Source: Rhizobium sp. Root1334
Lineage (GTDB): Bacteria > Pseudomonadota > Alphaproteobacteria > Rhizobiales > Rhizobiaceae
Reading direction: 5' to 3'
Length of the DNA: 64,000 bases
NCBI RefSeq assembly: GCF_001426665.1
Contig: NZ_LMEY01000007.1
Location: 30,477-94,476, forward strand
The translations under genes and the position numbers were made by a program. Of the stretch, positions 1-9,708 are shown piece by piece; the stretch's first letter is position 1; the number at the start of each line of letters is the position of its first letter. The notes under the pieces were generated by a model that worked only from the letters and a program-made list of their open reading frames with translations, was not told the origin of the DNA and ran no database searches.

Positions 1-1
1 A

Positions 2-757
2 GGGACGACGGGCCGTAACTACGCCTACCAGACCGCCAACGGCGTGCAGCTTTTCTTCGATGACAAGAATTTCAATCCGTTTATCGGAGCGGGTGCAGTC
101 GGCATGGGGATCGACGATTTCAACAACGACAACTTCGACCATTCCGGACTGGGTTTCATTGGTGGTGGGAGCATCCGCGTCACGCCGATCGGAGCTGCTC
201 CCATCGGAAATCGCCCGACGCCGCCAGGGACCCCGACCTGGGGATCGGAATGGAAGAAGCAAACGGTGAAGAACTACCTGTCAACGATGTCGATCGGTTG
301 TGAAGCGTCCAGCTACTCGATGCGAAACAACTATCTTTCGCTTGATCCGACTTATTGCGACAGGCTCGGGCGACCGCTTCTCCGCGTGACTTTCGATTTT
401 CCCGAAAACGACCTCAAGATGGCTCAGTACTGTACCGACAAGGTCGGCGAGATCGCCAAAGCTATGAATCCGCGCCAGTACGTTAAAAACCCCTCTAAGG
501 GTCACTGGAACGGAGGGCCATATCAATCCTCGCATGTCGTCGGTGGCTTCGTCATGGGCGCGGACCCCAAGACCAGTTCGGTGAATAAGTATCTCCAGAG
601 TTGGGACGTATCGAACGTCTTCGTCGTGGGTGCATCGGCTTTCCCCCAAAACCCCGGCTACAACCCGACAGCCACAGTCGGAGCGCTAGCTTTCAAGGCG
701 GCTGACGCAATCCGCACGTTGTATGTCAAAAATCCAGGCCCATTGGTGCAAGCATGA
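2..757 (+). CDS. GMC-family FAD dehydrogenase, large subunit (C-terminal part)
   Basis: The reading frame is open from the window edge, so the N-terminus with the FAD-binding fold is missing. What remains is the substrate-binding and C-terminal part of a glucose-methanol-choline oxidoreductase. The frame opens with TGRNYAYQT, a conserved GMC block, and ends with the C_GMC region, where NPGYNPTATVG carries the catalytic-site Asn after GASAFPQ. Its TGA overlaps the ATG of the following tri-haem cytochrome c (ATGA), which is the arrangement of membrane-bound gluconate/alcohol/sorbitol dehydrogenases that oxidise sugars or alcohols in the periplasm and pass electrons to cytochrome c. A small gamma subunit would be expected upstream, outside the window. 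The substrate cannot be read from the sequence. Confidence 0.9.
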   Translation, partial: GTTGRNYAYQTANGVQLFFDDKNFNPFIGAGAVGMGIDDFNNDNFDHSGLGFIGGGSIRVTPIGAAPIGNRPTPPGTPTWGSEWKKQTVKNYLSTMSIGCEASSYSMRNNYLSLDPTYCDRLGRPLLRVTFDFPENDLKMAQYCTDKVGEIAKAMNPRQYVKNPSKGHWNGGPYQSSHVVGGFVMGADPKTSSVNKYLQSWDVSNVFVVGASAFPQNPGYNPTATVGALAFKAADAIRTLYVKNPGPLVQA

Positions 758-1983
758 ACAATCTCCTTCTCAAGTCAGTGGGGATACTCGCGTTCACGGC
801 GACCGCGGCTGTCGCCCAGGCCCCGCGTGACGACTCCTTTGAAAAGGTTGCCCGCGGTCGCTATCTCGCGACCCTCGCCGACTGCAGCGCGTGCCACACG
901 GCCGCCGGAGGCGCTCCCTTCGCTGGCGGCGTCGTCCTGCAGACGCCATTCGGCGATCTCGTCGGAGCCAACATAACGCCCGATCCAGATACCGGAATCG
1001 GCCGCTACACCGAGGAGGAGTTTCAACGCGTCATGTCGGAAGGTATCGGCAAGGGTGGTTACCACCTCTACGGGGCCATGCCTTTTACCGCTTATACCAA
1101 GGTCTCGAAGTCCGACAATTCCGCGATCTACGCCTATCTCCGGTCGGTCGAACCGGTCAGGAACAAGGTCGAGACCAACCAGCTGCCGTTTCCGTTTAAC
1201 ATCCGCGCGAGCCTTATTGGCTGGAATTTTCTCAATTTTTCAAAAGGCGAATTTGAGAAGAACCCGGACAGGTCGGCCGAATGGAACCGCGGAGCCTACA
1301 TCGTAGAGGGGCTTGGCCATTGCGGCACATGCCATACGCCCAAGACCTCTTTGGGAGGCGACGAGAACGACAGGTTCCTGGAGGGAGCAACATTACAGAA
1401 CTGGCATGCGCCGAACATTACCGCCGATCGACACAGGGGTATCGGCTCATGGTCCACGGACGAGATCGTCCAGTACTTGAAAACGGGAACGAATAGATTT
1501 GACACTGCCTCAGGTCCCATGGCGGAAGAAGTCGAAAACTCCAGCCAACACTGGAACGACGCTGACCTAAACGCCGTCGCCGTCTACCTGAAGGAAAGCA
1601 GGACGTCCGCAACGGAGGTGCCGGACGCGCTCGACGCGGACGACACTCGTATCGTGGCGGGCAAGAATATTTACGCTGACCGCTGTTCCGCCTGTCATAC
1701 GCCGGACGGAAATGGCATTCCGCGCCTGTTCCCCAAGCTTTCCTCCGCACCGCTCGTAAACAGCGACGATCCGACTAGCCTAATCCGTGTAGTGTTGGCG
1801 GGCAGTAGGGCAGGCGGAACACAGGCTTCTCCGACCGGTCCTGCCATGCCTTCGTTTGCTTGGAACCTTTCAGACGACGACGTGGCAAACGTCCTGACCT
1901 ACATTAGAAATAGGTGGGGCAACAGTGCCGTCCCAGTCGCGGCCAGCGAAGTCAAAGAGTTGAGAGAACAACTACAGGAATGA
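754..1983 (+). CDS. Tri-haem cytochrome c subunit of a GMC dehydrogenase
   Basis: This 409-aa protein has a Sec signal peptide (residues 1-22, ending AVAQA) and three CXXCH haem c motifs: CSACH at 44-48, CGTCH at 190-194 and CSACH at 311-315. Length and spacing match the cytochrome c subunit of gluconate 2-dehydrogenase and alcohol dehydrogenase complexes. It receives electrons from the FAD subunit encoded just upstream and passes them to ubiquinone or the respiratory chain at the periplasmic face. The start overlaps the upstream stop by four bases, implying translational coupling. The family is clear; the specific sugar or alcohol is not. Confidence 0.93.
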   Translation: MNNLLLKSVGILAFTATAAVAQAPRDDSFEKVARGRYLATLADCSACHTAAGGAPFAGGVVLQTPFGDLVGANITPDPDTGIGRYTEEEFQRVMSEGIGKGGYHLYGAMPFTAYTKVSKSDNSAIYAYLRSVEPVRNKVETNQLPFPFNIRASLIGWNFLNFSKGEFEKNPDRSAEWNRGAYIVEGLGHCGTCHTPKTSLGGDENDRFLEGATLQNWHAPNITADRHRGIGSWSTDEIVQYLKTGTNRFDTASGPMAEEVENSSQHWNDADLNAVAVYLKESRTSATEVPDALDADDTRIVAGKNIYADRCSACHTPDGNGIPRLFPKLSSAPLVNSDDPTSLIRVVLAGSRAGGTQASPTGPAMPSFAWNLSDDDVANVLTYIRNRWGNSAVPVAASEVKELREQLQE

Positions 1984-2582
1984 CCGATCCACTATCCCGC
2001 TGCTTGTTTTCGCTGCCTATGTGTCGAACCGCCGAGCACCTCGGCCTAGGCAATCCTCTTCATATGGCTGACTCGACCGTCGACGGCAAAATCGCTGATC
2101 GTAAGAGATGGTCAGCAGCGGGGCAACGTCGACAACGCCATTATTGTTAGCGCCGTGCCGACCAAATGGTCCACAAGATCGCAGCGAGTCGTGGTGGTAT
2201 AGCTATATGAGTTTAGCAATCGCCCCCCATTCTTCCTTGGCGTTGCGTCTGGCCCATTTTCGGGCTTCAACCGCCTGGCAGCGCAGGTTTCACAAAGTAT
2301 GACCGACAACTGGTGGTGCTCGGGCATGCCTTCGCAAACTGAGTGTGCCGTCGTCTACCTCAGACATTGTGATTTCTTACGCGGTCTCGGCAGCAACCTA
2401 AACTTAAGTTAGGATTACCTACTCCAACGGCCGACGATAAGTTTGCCGAGAGCCGTCACCCCGAAACGCTCGAACCGGCTAAAGCCGGATAGTTAATTTT
2501 GAGCGCTTGTCCGTGCCCTTACGCATCGCGTACTGCAGCACGGGGCGTGAACGGCTTGCATTAAAAAACATAGGAGCGCCTC
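1984..2582. other. Gene-free stretch after the cytochrome gene
   Basis: No convincing gene is seen in about 600 bp. On the minus strand around 2215-2327 there is protein-like coding potential split between two frames (a CETC motif in one, a Trp/Arg/Lys-rich EARKWARRNAKEEW stretch in the other), which could be a decayed small gene. The promoter of the MBL-fold gene must lie in the last 150 bp. Confidence 0.35.
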
Positions 2583-3551
2583 ATGTCGCAGACAGAAGCA
2601 AAAACTCATACCCCAGGCCCGCCACAGGCTAAGATCCCGGCTGAAAGCGCCTTTCATCCCGGTAAGGCCGGGGCGGGCGAACTCGTTCCTTCGCGCTACG
2701 CGTTGAAAATCGGGGACATCGACGTCATGGTCGTCAGCGACGGTGTCTTGCCGCTGCCGACACAAATGATGGGGCACAATGCCGACCCTACCATTCGTGC
2801 AAACTGGATGGCGGACATGTTCTTGCCTCCGGATTCTTTTGACTGGCCACTGAACGCCGTTGTGGTTCGTAGCGGTGATCAGACAATCCTGCTTGACGCC
2901 GGCCTTGGTCTCGATCCGGATCTGCACCTGCCGCGCGCAGGCCAACTCGTCCAGCGCCTTGCGGCCGCAGACATTGACCTCGGATCGGTGACGGACATCG
3001 TGCTTACGCACCTGCACATGGATCACATCGGCGGACTGCTCGTCGAAGGCGTTAAGGAACGTCTTCGTTCTGACCTTAGAATCCACGCAGCAGCATCGGA
3101 GGTGGATTTCTGGAAGAACCCCGACTTCACCCACACCAAAATGCCGGAAGGGTTCCCGGCCGCGCTGCGGGCGACCGCCAAACGTTTTCTGGAGGAATAC
3201 GGAAACCACATCATTACGTTCGACGAGCGCTACGAGGTCGCTCCAGGCGTAATTGTACGCCGCACGGGTGGACATACGCCCGGACACGCAGTGATCCGCG
3301 TGGCTTCAGGAAATGAAGCACTGACGTTCGCCGGCGACGCCGTCTTCGCGGTCGGATTCGAACAGCCTGACTGGCACAACGGCTTCGAGCACGATCCGGA
3401 AGAAGCGGCGCGCGTCCGCATTGACCTTCTGCGTCAGCTCGCAGATACGCGCGAACTCCTTGTGGCAACCCATCTTCCGTTCCCGTCACTCGGACGGGTG
3501 GCTGTCGCGGGCGACGCCTTCCGTTGGGTTCCGGTGTTCTGGGACTACTGA
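2583..3551 (+). CDS. MBL-fold metallo-hydrolase
   Basis: This 322-aa protein is a metallo-beta-lactamase-fold hydrolase. The zinc motif HLHMDH is at residues 143-148, followed by GGHTPGH for the next His ligand, GDAVF for the bridging Asp, and a last His in ATHLPFPSLG. An AGGAG ribosome site lies 7 bp before the ATG. There is no signal peptide, so it should be cytoplasmic. Size and motif order resemble the AiiA-like/lactonase-type branch common in rhizobia, so lactone or ester hydrolysis is possible, but the substrate is not evident. It stands alone, followed by a strong GC-rich hairpin. Confidence 0.88.
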   Translation: MSQTEAKTHTPGPPQAKIPAESAFHPGKAGAGELVPSRYALKIGDIDVMVVSDGVLPLPTQMMGHNADPTIRANWMADMFLPPDSFDWPLNAVVVRSGDQTILLDAGLGLDPDLHLPRAGQLVQRLAAADIDLGSVTDIVLTHLHMDHIGGLLVEGVKERLRSDLRIHAAASEVDFWKNPDFTHTKMPEGFPAALRATAKRFLEEYGNHIITFDERYEVAPGVIVRRTGGHTPGHAVIRVASGNEALTFAGDAVFAVGFEQPDWHNGFEHDPEEAARVRIDLLRQLADTRELLVATHLPFPSLGRVAVAGDAFRWVPVFWDY

Positions 3552-3653
3552 CACTTAGAGCATGACGCCTTGAGCGATCGTGTTGCTAGCGTTCGCCCGT
3601 CATTGAGCAACGATGCGGCGGTGGCCACACCATGCAGCAAGAGGCCCGAAGTA

Positions 3654-3682
3654 GCGAGGTCCGGAAGTCAACCGGACCTCGC
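3654..3682. terminator. GC-rich 11-bp inverted repeat, possible terminator of the MBL gene
   Basis: Perfect arms GCGAGGTCCGG and CCGGACCTCGC enclose a 7-nt loop about 100 bp after the MBL-fold stop. There is no U-tract, so it may be an mRNA-stabilising hairpin rather than a true intrinsic terminator. The rest of the 3552-3907 gap shows no gene. Confidence 0.45.
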
Positions 3683-3907
3683 ACGAACTCTGTGCTTACA
3701 GCATCTCATCTTAGTGGAACGGTGTCACGTTCATCTCAGACCGCGAACTACCGCTTCATCTGTCACAGCAATCGCTCATTTATGTTCTGTTTGGACTGGC
3801 GATCAGCGGAGATGCGGACTGCAATCGTGTTCGCCGAGTTCGACCCGCCACCGCCCCTAACGGAACATCGCTTGGTCCAATAAAAGTCAAATTGCGGAGT
3901 AGTCATT

Positions 3908-4957
3908 ATGGCAGGTGAAATAGTCCCCGGCTTTCGTAAAACCGTGTCCCACTCTCTCGCGCAGTTTGGACGTCGTGCATTTGTGGCTGGCGCCGCGGCG
4001 TCGGCACTTGGTGTTGCGGTCCCTGAGCGTCTGATGGCTGCGACAAACGGAGATGGAACTTTGTTCTCAGAGACGCCGAGTCAGATTCAGGCCGGGGTGC
4101 TGAATGTCGGCTACTACGCTGCCGGCTCCCAAACGGCGCCGGCCGTCTTTCTTCTGCATGGCTTCCCTTACGATGTGCATAGCTACGTCAATGTGGCTCC
4201 GATGCTGGTTCAAAGGGGTTTCCGCGTGATTGTGCCGCATCTTCGCGGGCACGGAACGACAGCTTTCCTTGAAACTTCTACAGTCCGGTCCGGTGAGCAG
4301 GCTGCGATCGGTAGAGATCTCGTCGACCTAATGGACGCCCTCAAGATAGACCAAGCAATCTTTGCTGGGTACGACTGGGGAGGCCGCGCTGCATGCGTGG
4401 CGGCTGCGCTTTGGCCGGAGCGTTGCCTTGGACTCGTCTCGGTCAACAGCTACCTTATCCAGAATATCGCGAAGGCGCTTGAACCTGCGCCGGCGAAAGT
4501 CGAACGCGGGTTCTGGTATCAGTTTTATCTGCAGACGGAGAGGGGGCGGCAAGGGCTAGAGCGCAATCGCTCAGACATCGCCCGCATCATGTGGCATGAC
4601 AACTCTCCAACCTGGGAGTTCGACGAGGTGACGTTTCAGCGCAGTGCACGATCTTTCAACAACCCGGACTTCGTCGACGTTGTCGTCCATTCCTATCGCC
4701 ATCGACTTGGCGGCGCACCAGGATATCCCGATTATATGAAGCTGGAAGCTCTGCTCGCATTACAGCCACAGATCACCGTACCAACCGTGACTCTGGATGG
4801 GGACTCGGACGGGGTCGTCGCAGCCACTGACGGAAGTTCGACGTCGGCAAAATTCGTCAAGCGTGTGCACCACATTATTCGCGGTGTTGGGCATAATCTA
4901 CCCCAAGAGGCACCCTACGCATTCGCGAACGCCATCGTTGAAGTAGGGGCAATGTAG
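3908..4957 (+). CDS. Tat-exported alpha/beta hydrolase, epoxide-hydrolase-like
   Basis: The N-terminus has a twin-arginine type signal (GRRAFVAGAAAS near residues 21-32, then a hydrophobic stretch), predicting folded export to the periplasm. The mature part is an alpha/beta hydrolase with HGFPYD (oxyanion region), the nucleophile elbow GYDWGG with Asp156, and a catalytic His329 in GVGHNLPQE. An Asp nucleophile in GYDWGG is the signature of soluble epoxide hydrolases and haloalkane dehalogenases rather than Ser esterases. Length is 349 aa. It stands alone, with GGAG ten bases before the ATG. The substrate is unknown; a halide-binding Trp pair was not verified. Confidence 0.85.
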   Translation: MAGEIVPGFRKTVSHSLAQFGRRAFVAGAAASALGVAVPERLMAATNGDGTLFSETPSQIQAGVLNVGYYAAGSQTAPAVFLLHGFPYDVHSYVNVAPMLVQRGFRVIVPHLRGHGTTAFLETSTVRSGEQAAIGRDLVDLMDALKIDQAIFAGYDWGGRAACVAAALWPERCLGLVSVNSYLIQNIAKALEPAPAKVERGFWYQFYLQTERGRQGLERNRSDIARIMWHDNSPTWEFDEVTFQRSARSFNNPDFVDVVVHSYRHRLGGAPGYPDYMKLEALLALQPQITVPTVTLDGDSDGVVAATDGSSTSAKFVKRVHHIIRGVGHNLPQEAPYAFANAIVEVGAM

Positions 4958-5123
4958 GGATCTGCGCCGACCACACTTGGTCCCAAACCTACGTATAGTG
5001 TTATTGGAGGGCGCAATCAGGTATCTTCTAAGTGTCGATATCGCGATCCCCTCCCAGCGATACTGACCAAAACCTCGGTTCTCCGCCCCCTCCGCCGAGG
5101 ACGTGGATGTCAAATCCACCAGT

Positions 5124-5155
5124 GGGCCGTCTTTCCTCGGAAGACGGCCCCTTTT
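5124..5155 (+). terminator. Rho-independent terminator
   Basis: A perfect 10-bp stem, GGGCCGTCTT with AAGACGGCCC, encloses a 7-nt loop and is followed by CTTTTT. It lies 167 bp after the Tat hydrolase stop and probably ends that transcript. The remaining bases of 4958-5332 show no gene. Confidence 0.8.
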
Positions 5156-5332
5156 TCGCATAACGTTTTGGAGGCAGTCAGGCGGAGCCGTTAACGCGCA
5201 TCACCGTCCACCTCTATTCTTTGAAGCCAGTGGACCCGCTCACCAGTAACCACAGCGCGGCTTCCAAGGCATGCGAACATTGCCTGAGATAGCATGTCAA
5301 AAAAAGCTAACGGCAGTGAATCTATTAGCACC

Positions 5333-5770
5333 TCATCCCTGCCTGTTGCGAAGGCGTTCCGCATAACCGGCACCGAGATGGCCGACGTTCACAGGGAAGA
5401 TTTTCTGCAAGCCGTCGCCAAGTTCCTCCGCTGTCACCCAGCCTTTACCGGTTGCGTCGAGCTTCGCCCATTTACTTTCACTATAGGCGGTGTCGTGCGG
5501 TGTTCCATTCATTTCCGCTAGACGTGACTGCCCATCCATGAACTCGCTTTTGGTGACCTTTCCGTCCTTGTCGTTGTCTGCCCAGTCGAGTGCTTGTTTT
5601 GACATGCGGGCGTGGAAGTCTGCAATCAATTCCTGATCACTCCGGACGGCGGGAATCTTGGGCGCATTCACCTGAACTGCACCACCCATTTTCGCGTCAG
5701 CGATGGACGGCCCTTTTCGCGGCGAGGAAGCCAACAGGCTGTAGATGGAATTGTCAGATCCGACTCTCAT
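5333..5770 (-). CDS. EF-hand domain protein
   Basis: This 145-aa protein has one canonical EF-hand loop, DNDKDGKVTKSEF (about residues 64-76), with acidic residues at the calcium-coordinating positions. A second, degenerate loop (LDATGKGWVTAEEL) follows about 40 residues later. No signal peptide or membrane segment is seen. AAGGA lies eight bases upstream of the ATG. Alphaproteobacterial proteins of this type are presumed calcium-binding, often periplasmic or secreted, with unknown roles. It is monocistronic, and an imperfect palindrome lies about 90 bp upstream. Confidence 0.8.
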   Translation of the reverse strand: MRVGSDNSIYSLLASSPRKGPSIADAKMGGAVQVNAPKIPAVRSDQELIADFHARMSKQALDWADNDKDGKVTKSEFMDGQSRLAEMNGTPHDTAYSESKWAKLDATGKGWVTAEELGDGLQKIFPVNVGHLGAGYAERLRNRQG

Positions 5771-5861
5771 TAATTTATCCTTTTCGTTGCGGGGATACCG
5801 GCCATAGGCTGGGCATAGGCGCTTGTGTCAAGCTTGCCGAATACGGCTATTTGGCTCTAAT

Positions 5862-5876
5862 GTTGCAACTGCAACC
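5862..5876. promoter_or_regulatory. Palindromic GTTGCAACTGCAACC element upstream of the EF-hand gene
   Basis: The near-palindrome GTTGC..GCAAC lies 91 bp before the EF-hand start. A very similar palindrome (GGTTGCGACCGCAACC) occurs upstream of the AhpD-like gene at 37553. It may be a regulator-binding site. The rest of 5771-6369 shows no gene I can support. Confidence 0.35.
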
Positions 5877-6369
5877 AATTCCATTCGATTTAAGCGGAGT
5901 CGTCACCTGAGGCCGTCTTGAGAGCACCCGCCGCGCCTCATGACCACACAAACGACGGTCTATATGGCCGAGCCGCTTGATGGCATCCTGCCAAACCATT
6001 CAAATCCTATGGCAACGCATACGCAAAAATCCACTCTCATCCGGAACACAGTTGAATCGATGGCGGAGGTGTCCGCCAGAATCAAAATGCGGTACGTCGC
6101 GAACTGCCGTCGGACCGACCTCGAGTATGGGGATCGTTCAGCATCCGCTCTCGGGGTAGGCACGACTGTTCGTTGAGGCTGCAGCAGCACACAGTGAGGC
6201 GTGAAACCATCCTCTGCGGATCCAATCGCGTACCGCCGACGTCAATGGTTTCAGGTGCAGCGCAGACACTGTTAGCAGCTCGCTACCCGGCAAGCCATTT
6301 AACGGAAAACTGACGACGAAGTGCAATCTGCGGCTTGACGCGAGATGATCGCACCGGCGTTAAAATCTT

Positions 6370-8553
6370 TCAGGCCGTTGGCAGAGTGAACGAGAAGGTC
6401 GCACCGCTTGGGACGGATGGTTCAACCCACAAACTTCCTCCATGTGACTCGACAATCGAGCGGCAGATTGCAAGGCCCATCCCCATCCCCTGTTCTCCCT
6501 TTGTCGTAAAGAACGGTTCGAAAACGCGTTCCGGATATTCTACGCCCGGTCCGACATCGCTGACGTCCACCCGGACTGATTCTTCGAAGCGATAGGCAGT
6601 GAGGCTTAGCCGCTTTCCTTCAATGGGCAAATCCATAGCCTCAAGCCCATTTCTAATCAGATTGGTGAGCACCTGCTGAATCTGCACTCGGTCCACTGCC
6701 ACGAGTGGAAGATGTGCGTTGATATCGATAGACATGACGGTGTGCCGTCGAGAGGCCTCCTCCGCAAGCAGATCACGTGCTTCAAGTATAAGCTCGGCCA
6801 ATGCCGCGGTCTCGCGAGACTCGTCAGTACGCCTGAACAGCGCACGCACACGCTTTACCGTTTCTACCGCTGTTGCAGCGCTTCGGGTTACACGATCCAG
6901 TGCCACTTTTGCCCGTTCGAGGTTGGGTGGATCGCTGCTTAGCCAGCGCTCACACGCATCGGAGCTTGATACCAGCGCGGCAAGCGGTTGACCAACTTCA
7001 TGTGCGATGGACGCCGAAAGTTCAGCCAGACTAGCCGCTTGGCTCGCGCGGGTGTATTTTTCATGGGCTCGCCGTAGTTGCTCTTGGGAGCGAACCTGAT
7101 CCTCAATATCGAAGCACACGCCATTCCATTGGACGATGGTGCCGTCCTCCTTCCGCATTGCCGCAACACGCATCTCAACCCAACGAAATTGACCATCGAA
7201 ACGGCGCATCCGGTGCTTGAATGCAAAGGACGTACCTGTCGTCAATGCAGTGAGGAAGGTCTGCTCTAGGGCAGGGCGCTCGTCGGGATGAACGATCGCG
7301 TCAAGTACGACCGTCAGCCGCTTTTTGCCCTCGACATCTCTTTGATCGACGTCGAACCCAAGAAAATCGCGAAACTGCTGGCTGAAGTAGATTGGCTCAC
7401 CGTTCTCAGCTGTGCACCAGATGAGGGCCGGGACGGTCTCGATCAATTGGCGTAGAGAGCGCTCGCTTTCGCGGAGTGCACTTTCCGTTCGCTTGTACAC
7501 ATCAATGTCGATCGAGGTGCCATACCAGCCGGTGATGCGGCCAGAAGGATCGGTGGTAGGGCAGGCGGCGATCCTGTGCCATACATAAAGCCCCGTCGTT
7601 CTCAACATTCGATACTCGATATGCCAATGTTCGCCCGTTCTGAGGGAGTGCCGAAATGTCTCGGCCGCGCGCGGATAATCGTCCGGATGCACTCCCAAGC
7701 TCCAGCCATTGTCTCCACCATCAATAAATCGCTTGTCGCTCAACGGTCGATTCAAATCATTGAGCGCCATGCCGATCGCTACCTGGCCAGACGGAGTGAC
7801 GTAGGTGAACTGCGCTTCCGCGTTCAGCGCCCATGCTTTGCCGTACAAGCTTTCAATGACCTTGGCCGCCCGGATTGCTTCCGCAGTCTCTCCGACCGGT
7901 CCCATCTTCAGCCACCGCTCGTCTGGATCGGATACCATCGGATCGACGTTTACGCTGACCCCATAGCCTGGTTCGGCTTTCATCTCCGTCCAGCGATATT
8001 GTCCGTTGCTTTGACGCTGCCTGTATTTGAAAACCTGTGGGACGCCGGTCCAAAAAGCATACGCGGCAGCGTGTGACGCCGCCGCACGGTCTTCGGGGTG
8101 AACGATGCCGAGCGAGGGATGGACGTCTCGGTCTTCCCCCACCCCTGACGGTTTAGCTAGCGTAGGGTCGCTCGCTTGAACCGCTCGCATGGCCTTGGCC
8201 CGGATCGCTTCGCAGACCAGAAACGATAAACCGAATAGGGCGACGGCGGACCACGTCAAAGACGCCGCTGCAGCATCTCGCTGAGCTCCCGCTATAACTA
8301 AAGAAACAACGAATCCAAAACACAAGAAGGGTCGAAAAATCTCTCTAAGGCGGTCATCAGAGACAACGAATGCGGCCACTAGCGGACACAGTAGTCCCAA
8401 GAGAGTGTGTGTGGACCACGCGACCGCGGTACCTGCGATTACGGCGGCGAAGGTGATGACGAACGGCGTCTGAAGTCTGGCAGCGATCCATCCGATCGCA
8501 CCGGGAGCCTTTTTTGGCCCTGGCGGGTTCTTGCCTAGATGGATTTCTGACAT
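6370..8553 (-). CDS. Membrane PAS-domain sensor histidine kinase
   Basis: About 727 aa from the ATG at 8553, chosen because AAGG precedes it and the longer frame adds an unlikely 39-residue leader. Order: three to four hydrophobic segments in the first 130 residues, three PAS regions (several with PAC-type RWVEMR motifs), then HisKA with the H-box ASIAHEVGQPLAAL. HATPase_c follows with N-box NLIRNGLEAMD, G1 DVGPGVE and G2 GMGMGLAICRSI, so the kinase core looks intact. It autophosphorylates on the H-box His and would signal to FixJ-type regulators; no regulator is adjacent, but three lie 3-6 kb away. It is a clear paralogue of the kinase at 39400-41520. The ligand is unknown. Confidence 0.92.
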   Translation of the reverse strand: MSEIHLGKNPPGPKKAPGAIGWIAARLQTPFVITFAAVIAGTAVAWSTHTLLGLLCPLVAAFVVSDDRLREIFRPFLCFGFVVSLVIAGAQRDAAAASLTWSAVALFGLSFLVCEAIRAKAMRAVQASDPTLAKPSGVGEDRDVHPSLGIVHPEDRAAASHAAAYAFWTGVPQVFKYRQRQSNGQYRWTEMKAEPGYGVSVNVDPMVSDPDERWLKMGPVGETAEAIRAAKVIESLYGKAWALNAEAQFTYVTPSGQVAIGMALNDLNRPLSDKRFIDGGDNGWSLGVHPDDYPRAAETFRHSLRTGEHWHIEYRMLRTTGLYVWHRIAACPTTDPSGRITGWYGTSIDIDVYKRTESALRESERSLRQLIETVPALIWCTAENGEPIYFSQQFRDFLGFDVDQRDVEGKKRLTVVLDAIVHPDERPALEQTFLTALTTGTSFAFKHRMRRFDGQFRWVEMRVAAMRKEDGTIVQWNGVCFDIEDQVRSQEQLRRAHEKYTRASQAASLAELSASIAHEVGQPLAALVSSSDACERWLSSDPPNLERAKVALDRVTRSAATAVETVKRVRALFRRTDESRETAALAELILEARDLLAEEASRRHTVMSIDINAHLPLVAVDRVQIQQVLTNLIRNGLEAMDLPIEGKRLSLTAYRFEESVRVDVSDVGPGVEYPERVFEPFFTTKGEQGMGMGLAICRSIVESHGGSLWVEPSVPSGATFSFTLPTA

Positions 8554-8911
8554 AACAGACCTTCCCCAAAAGCTTCGCCATGCGGGCCAAAATAACGCAT
8601 TTCCGTGGGATAGACCAACCCCACATTCGGTTTGGGTGAACGGAGAGGATGCCGCGCAGCACGGAAGCACGCTCCTGCGCCCGGGATTGCGGAGAGTTTG
8701 ATTTGCTCCGGCCAGCCCCTTGACGATGCGGTGTTTGCCGGCTTTGACAAGGCCTTAGCCTTCACTTCACGTCATCCATGTTCAGCGGCCGAGAATCGCC
8801 ACCCCGACGCACATTATAATGGACGAGGAATACCTTATGTGCCGCTCAGGGGGCTAATGCGGCGACAGCCCAAGTCGTATTTCTCCGAAATCAGAACGGA
8901 GATAAATATCA

Positions 8912-9658
8912 ATGCGATTACTCGACGATAAAGTAGCAATTATAACTGGAGGCAATAGCGGGATCGGCAAGGCAACCGCCAAGCTCTTTGCTAAGGAGGG
9001 GGCCCAAGTCGTCATCACTGGTCGTCGACAGGAGGTGCTCGACCTGGCGGTAAAAGAAATCGGACACGGTGCTGTCGGCGTCTGCGGCGACGTTGCAGCA
9101 AATGATTTTCACCAGCGTCTCGCTGATAGCGTCGGTAAGTGGTTTGGAGGCGTCGACGTATATTTCGCGAACGCCGGCATCATCAAGCTCGAGGCTTCAG
9201 CAGCGGTTTCCGAAATCGGATACGACGAGCATTTCGCCGTCAACACCCGAGGCGTTTTCTTCGGGGTCCAGGCCATCTCGCCCCTGATCCGTGACGGAGG
9301 GAACATCATCGTGACAAGCTCGCTGGCGGCTACCAAAATCTTACCCCAGCACACACTATATGCAGGATCAAAGGCCGCGATGGCAGCCTTCGCCCGCAAT
9401 TGGGCGATTGAGTTCAAGGAACGACGCATCCGCGTCAACATCCTAAGCCCAGGACCGGTGGAGACAGAAATCCTGACGAAGCTCGGTATCGCCGAAGCAG
9501 ATCGCCCAGGATTCGAAGCGCACATGGCTGACCTGATCCCGGCCGGAAGGATGGGGCGGCCAGAGGAGCTGGCGGAGGCCGCTCTGTTCCTGGCAGCGAA
9601 GGGTACCTTCGTTAATGGTGTCGAACTGATTGTCGACGGCGGCATGTCGCTGGCCTGA
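8912..9658 (+). CDS. SDR-family oxidoreductase
   Basis: A classical short-chain dehydrogenase/reductase of 248 aa. It has the Rossmann motif TGGNSGIGKATA near residue 12, NAG in the middle, an active-site Ser in VTSSLA and the YAGSK catalytic Tyr/Lys. The following TGR suggests NADP(H) preference. GGAG lies upstream of the ATG and a terminator follows. It is cytoplasmic with an unknown substrate. It is divergent from the PAS kinase with a 358-bp gap that holds no other gene. Confidence 0.9.
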   Translation: MRLLDDKVAIITGGNSGIGKATAKLFAKEGAQVVITGRRQEVLDLAVKEIGHGAVGVCGDVAANDFHQRLADSVGKWFGGVDVYFANAGIIKLEASAAVSEIGYDEHFAVNTRGVFFGVQAISPLIRDGGNIIVTSSLAATKILPQHTLYAGSKAAMAAFARNWAIEFKERRIRVNILSPGPVETEILTKLGIAEADRPGFEAHMADLIPAGRMGRPEELAEAALFLAAKGTFVNGVELIVDGGMSLA

Positions 9659-9675
9659 GTTGAAAAGGACGAAGG

Positions 9676-9708
9676 GGCCGACGCGGAACTTTGCGTCGGT
9701 CTTCTTTT
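9676..9708 (+). terminator. Rho-independent terminator after the SDR gene
   Basis: The stem CCGACGC/GCGTCGG is extended by G-C and G-U pairs, has an 8-nt loop, and is followed by TTCTTTT. It starts 17 bp after the stop. Confidence 0.8.

Noticed and set aside
5040..5123. tRNA 3'-end-like text (TTCTCCGCCCCCTCCGCCGAG) before the terminator at 5124
   Set aside because: It resembles the end of a tRNA-Ser/Leu gene, but no acceptor, D or anticodon arms can be folded upstream, so I see no tRNA or attachment site.
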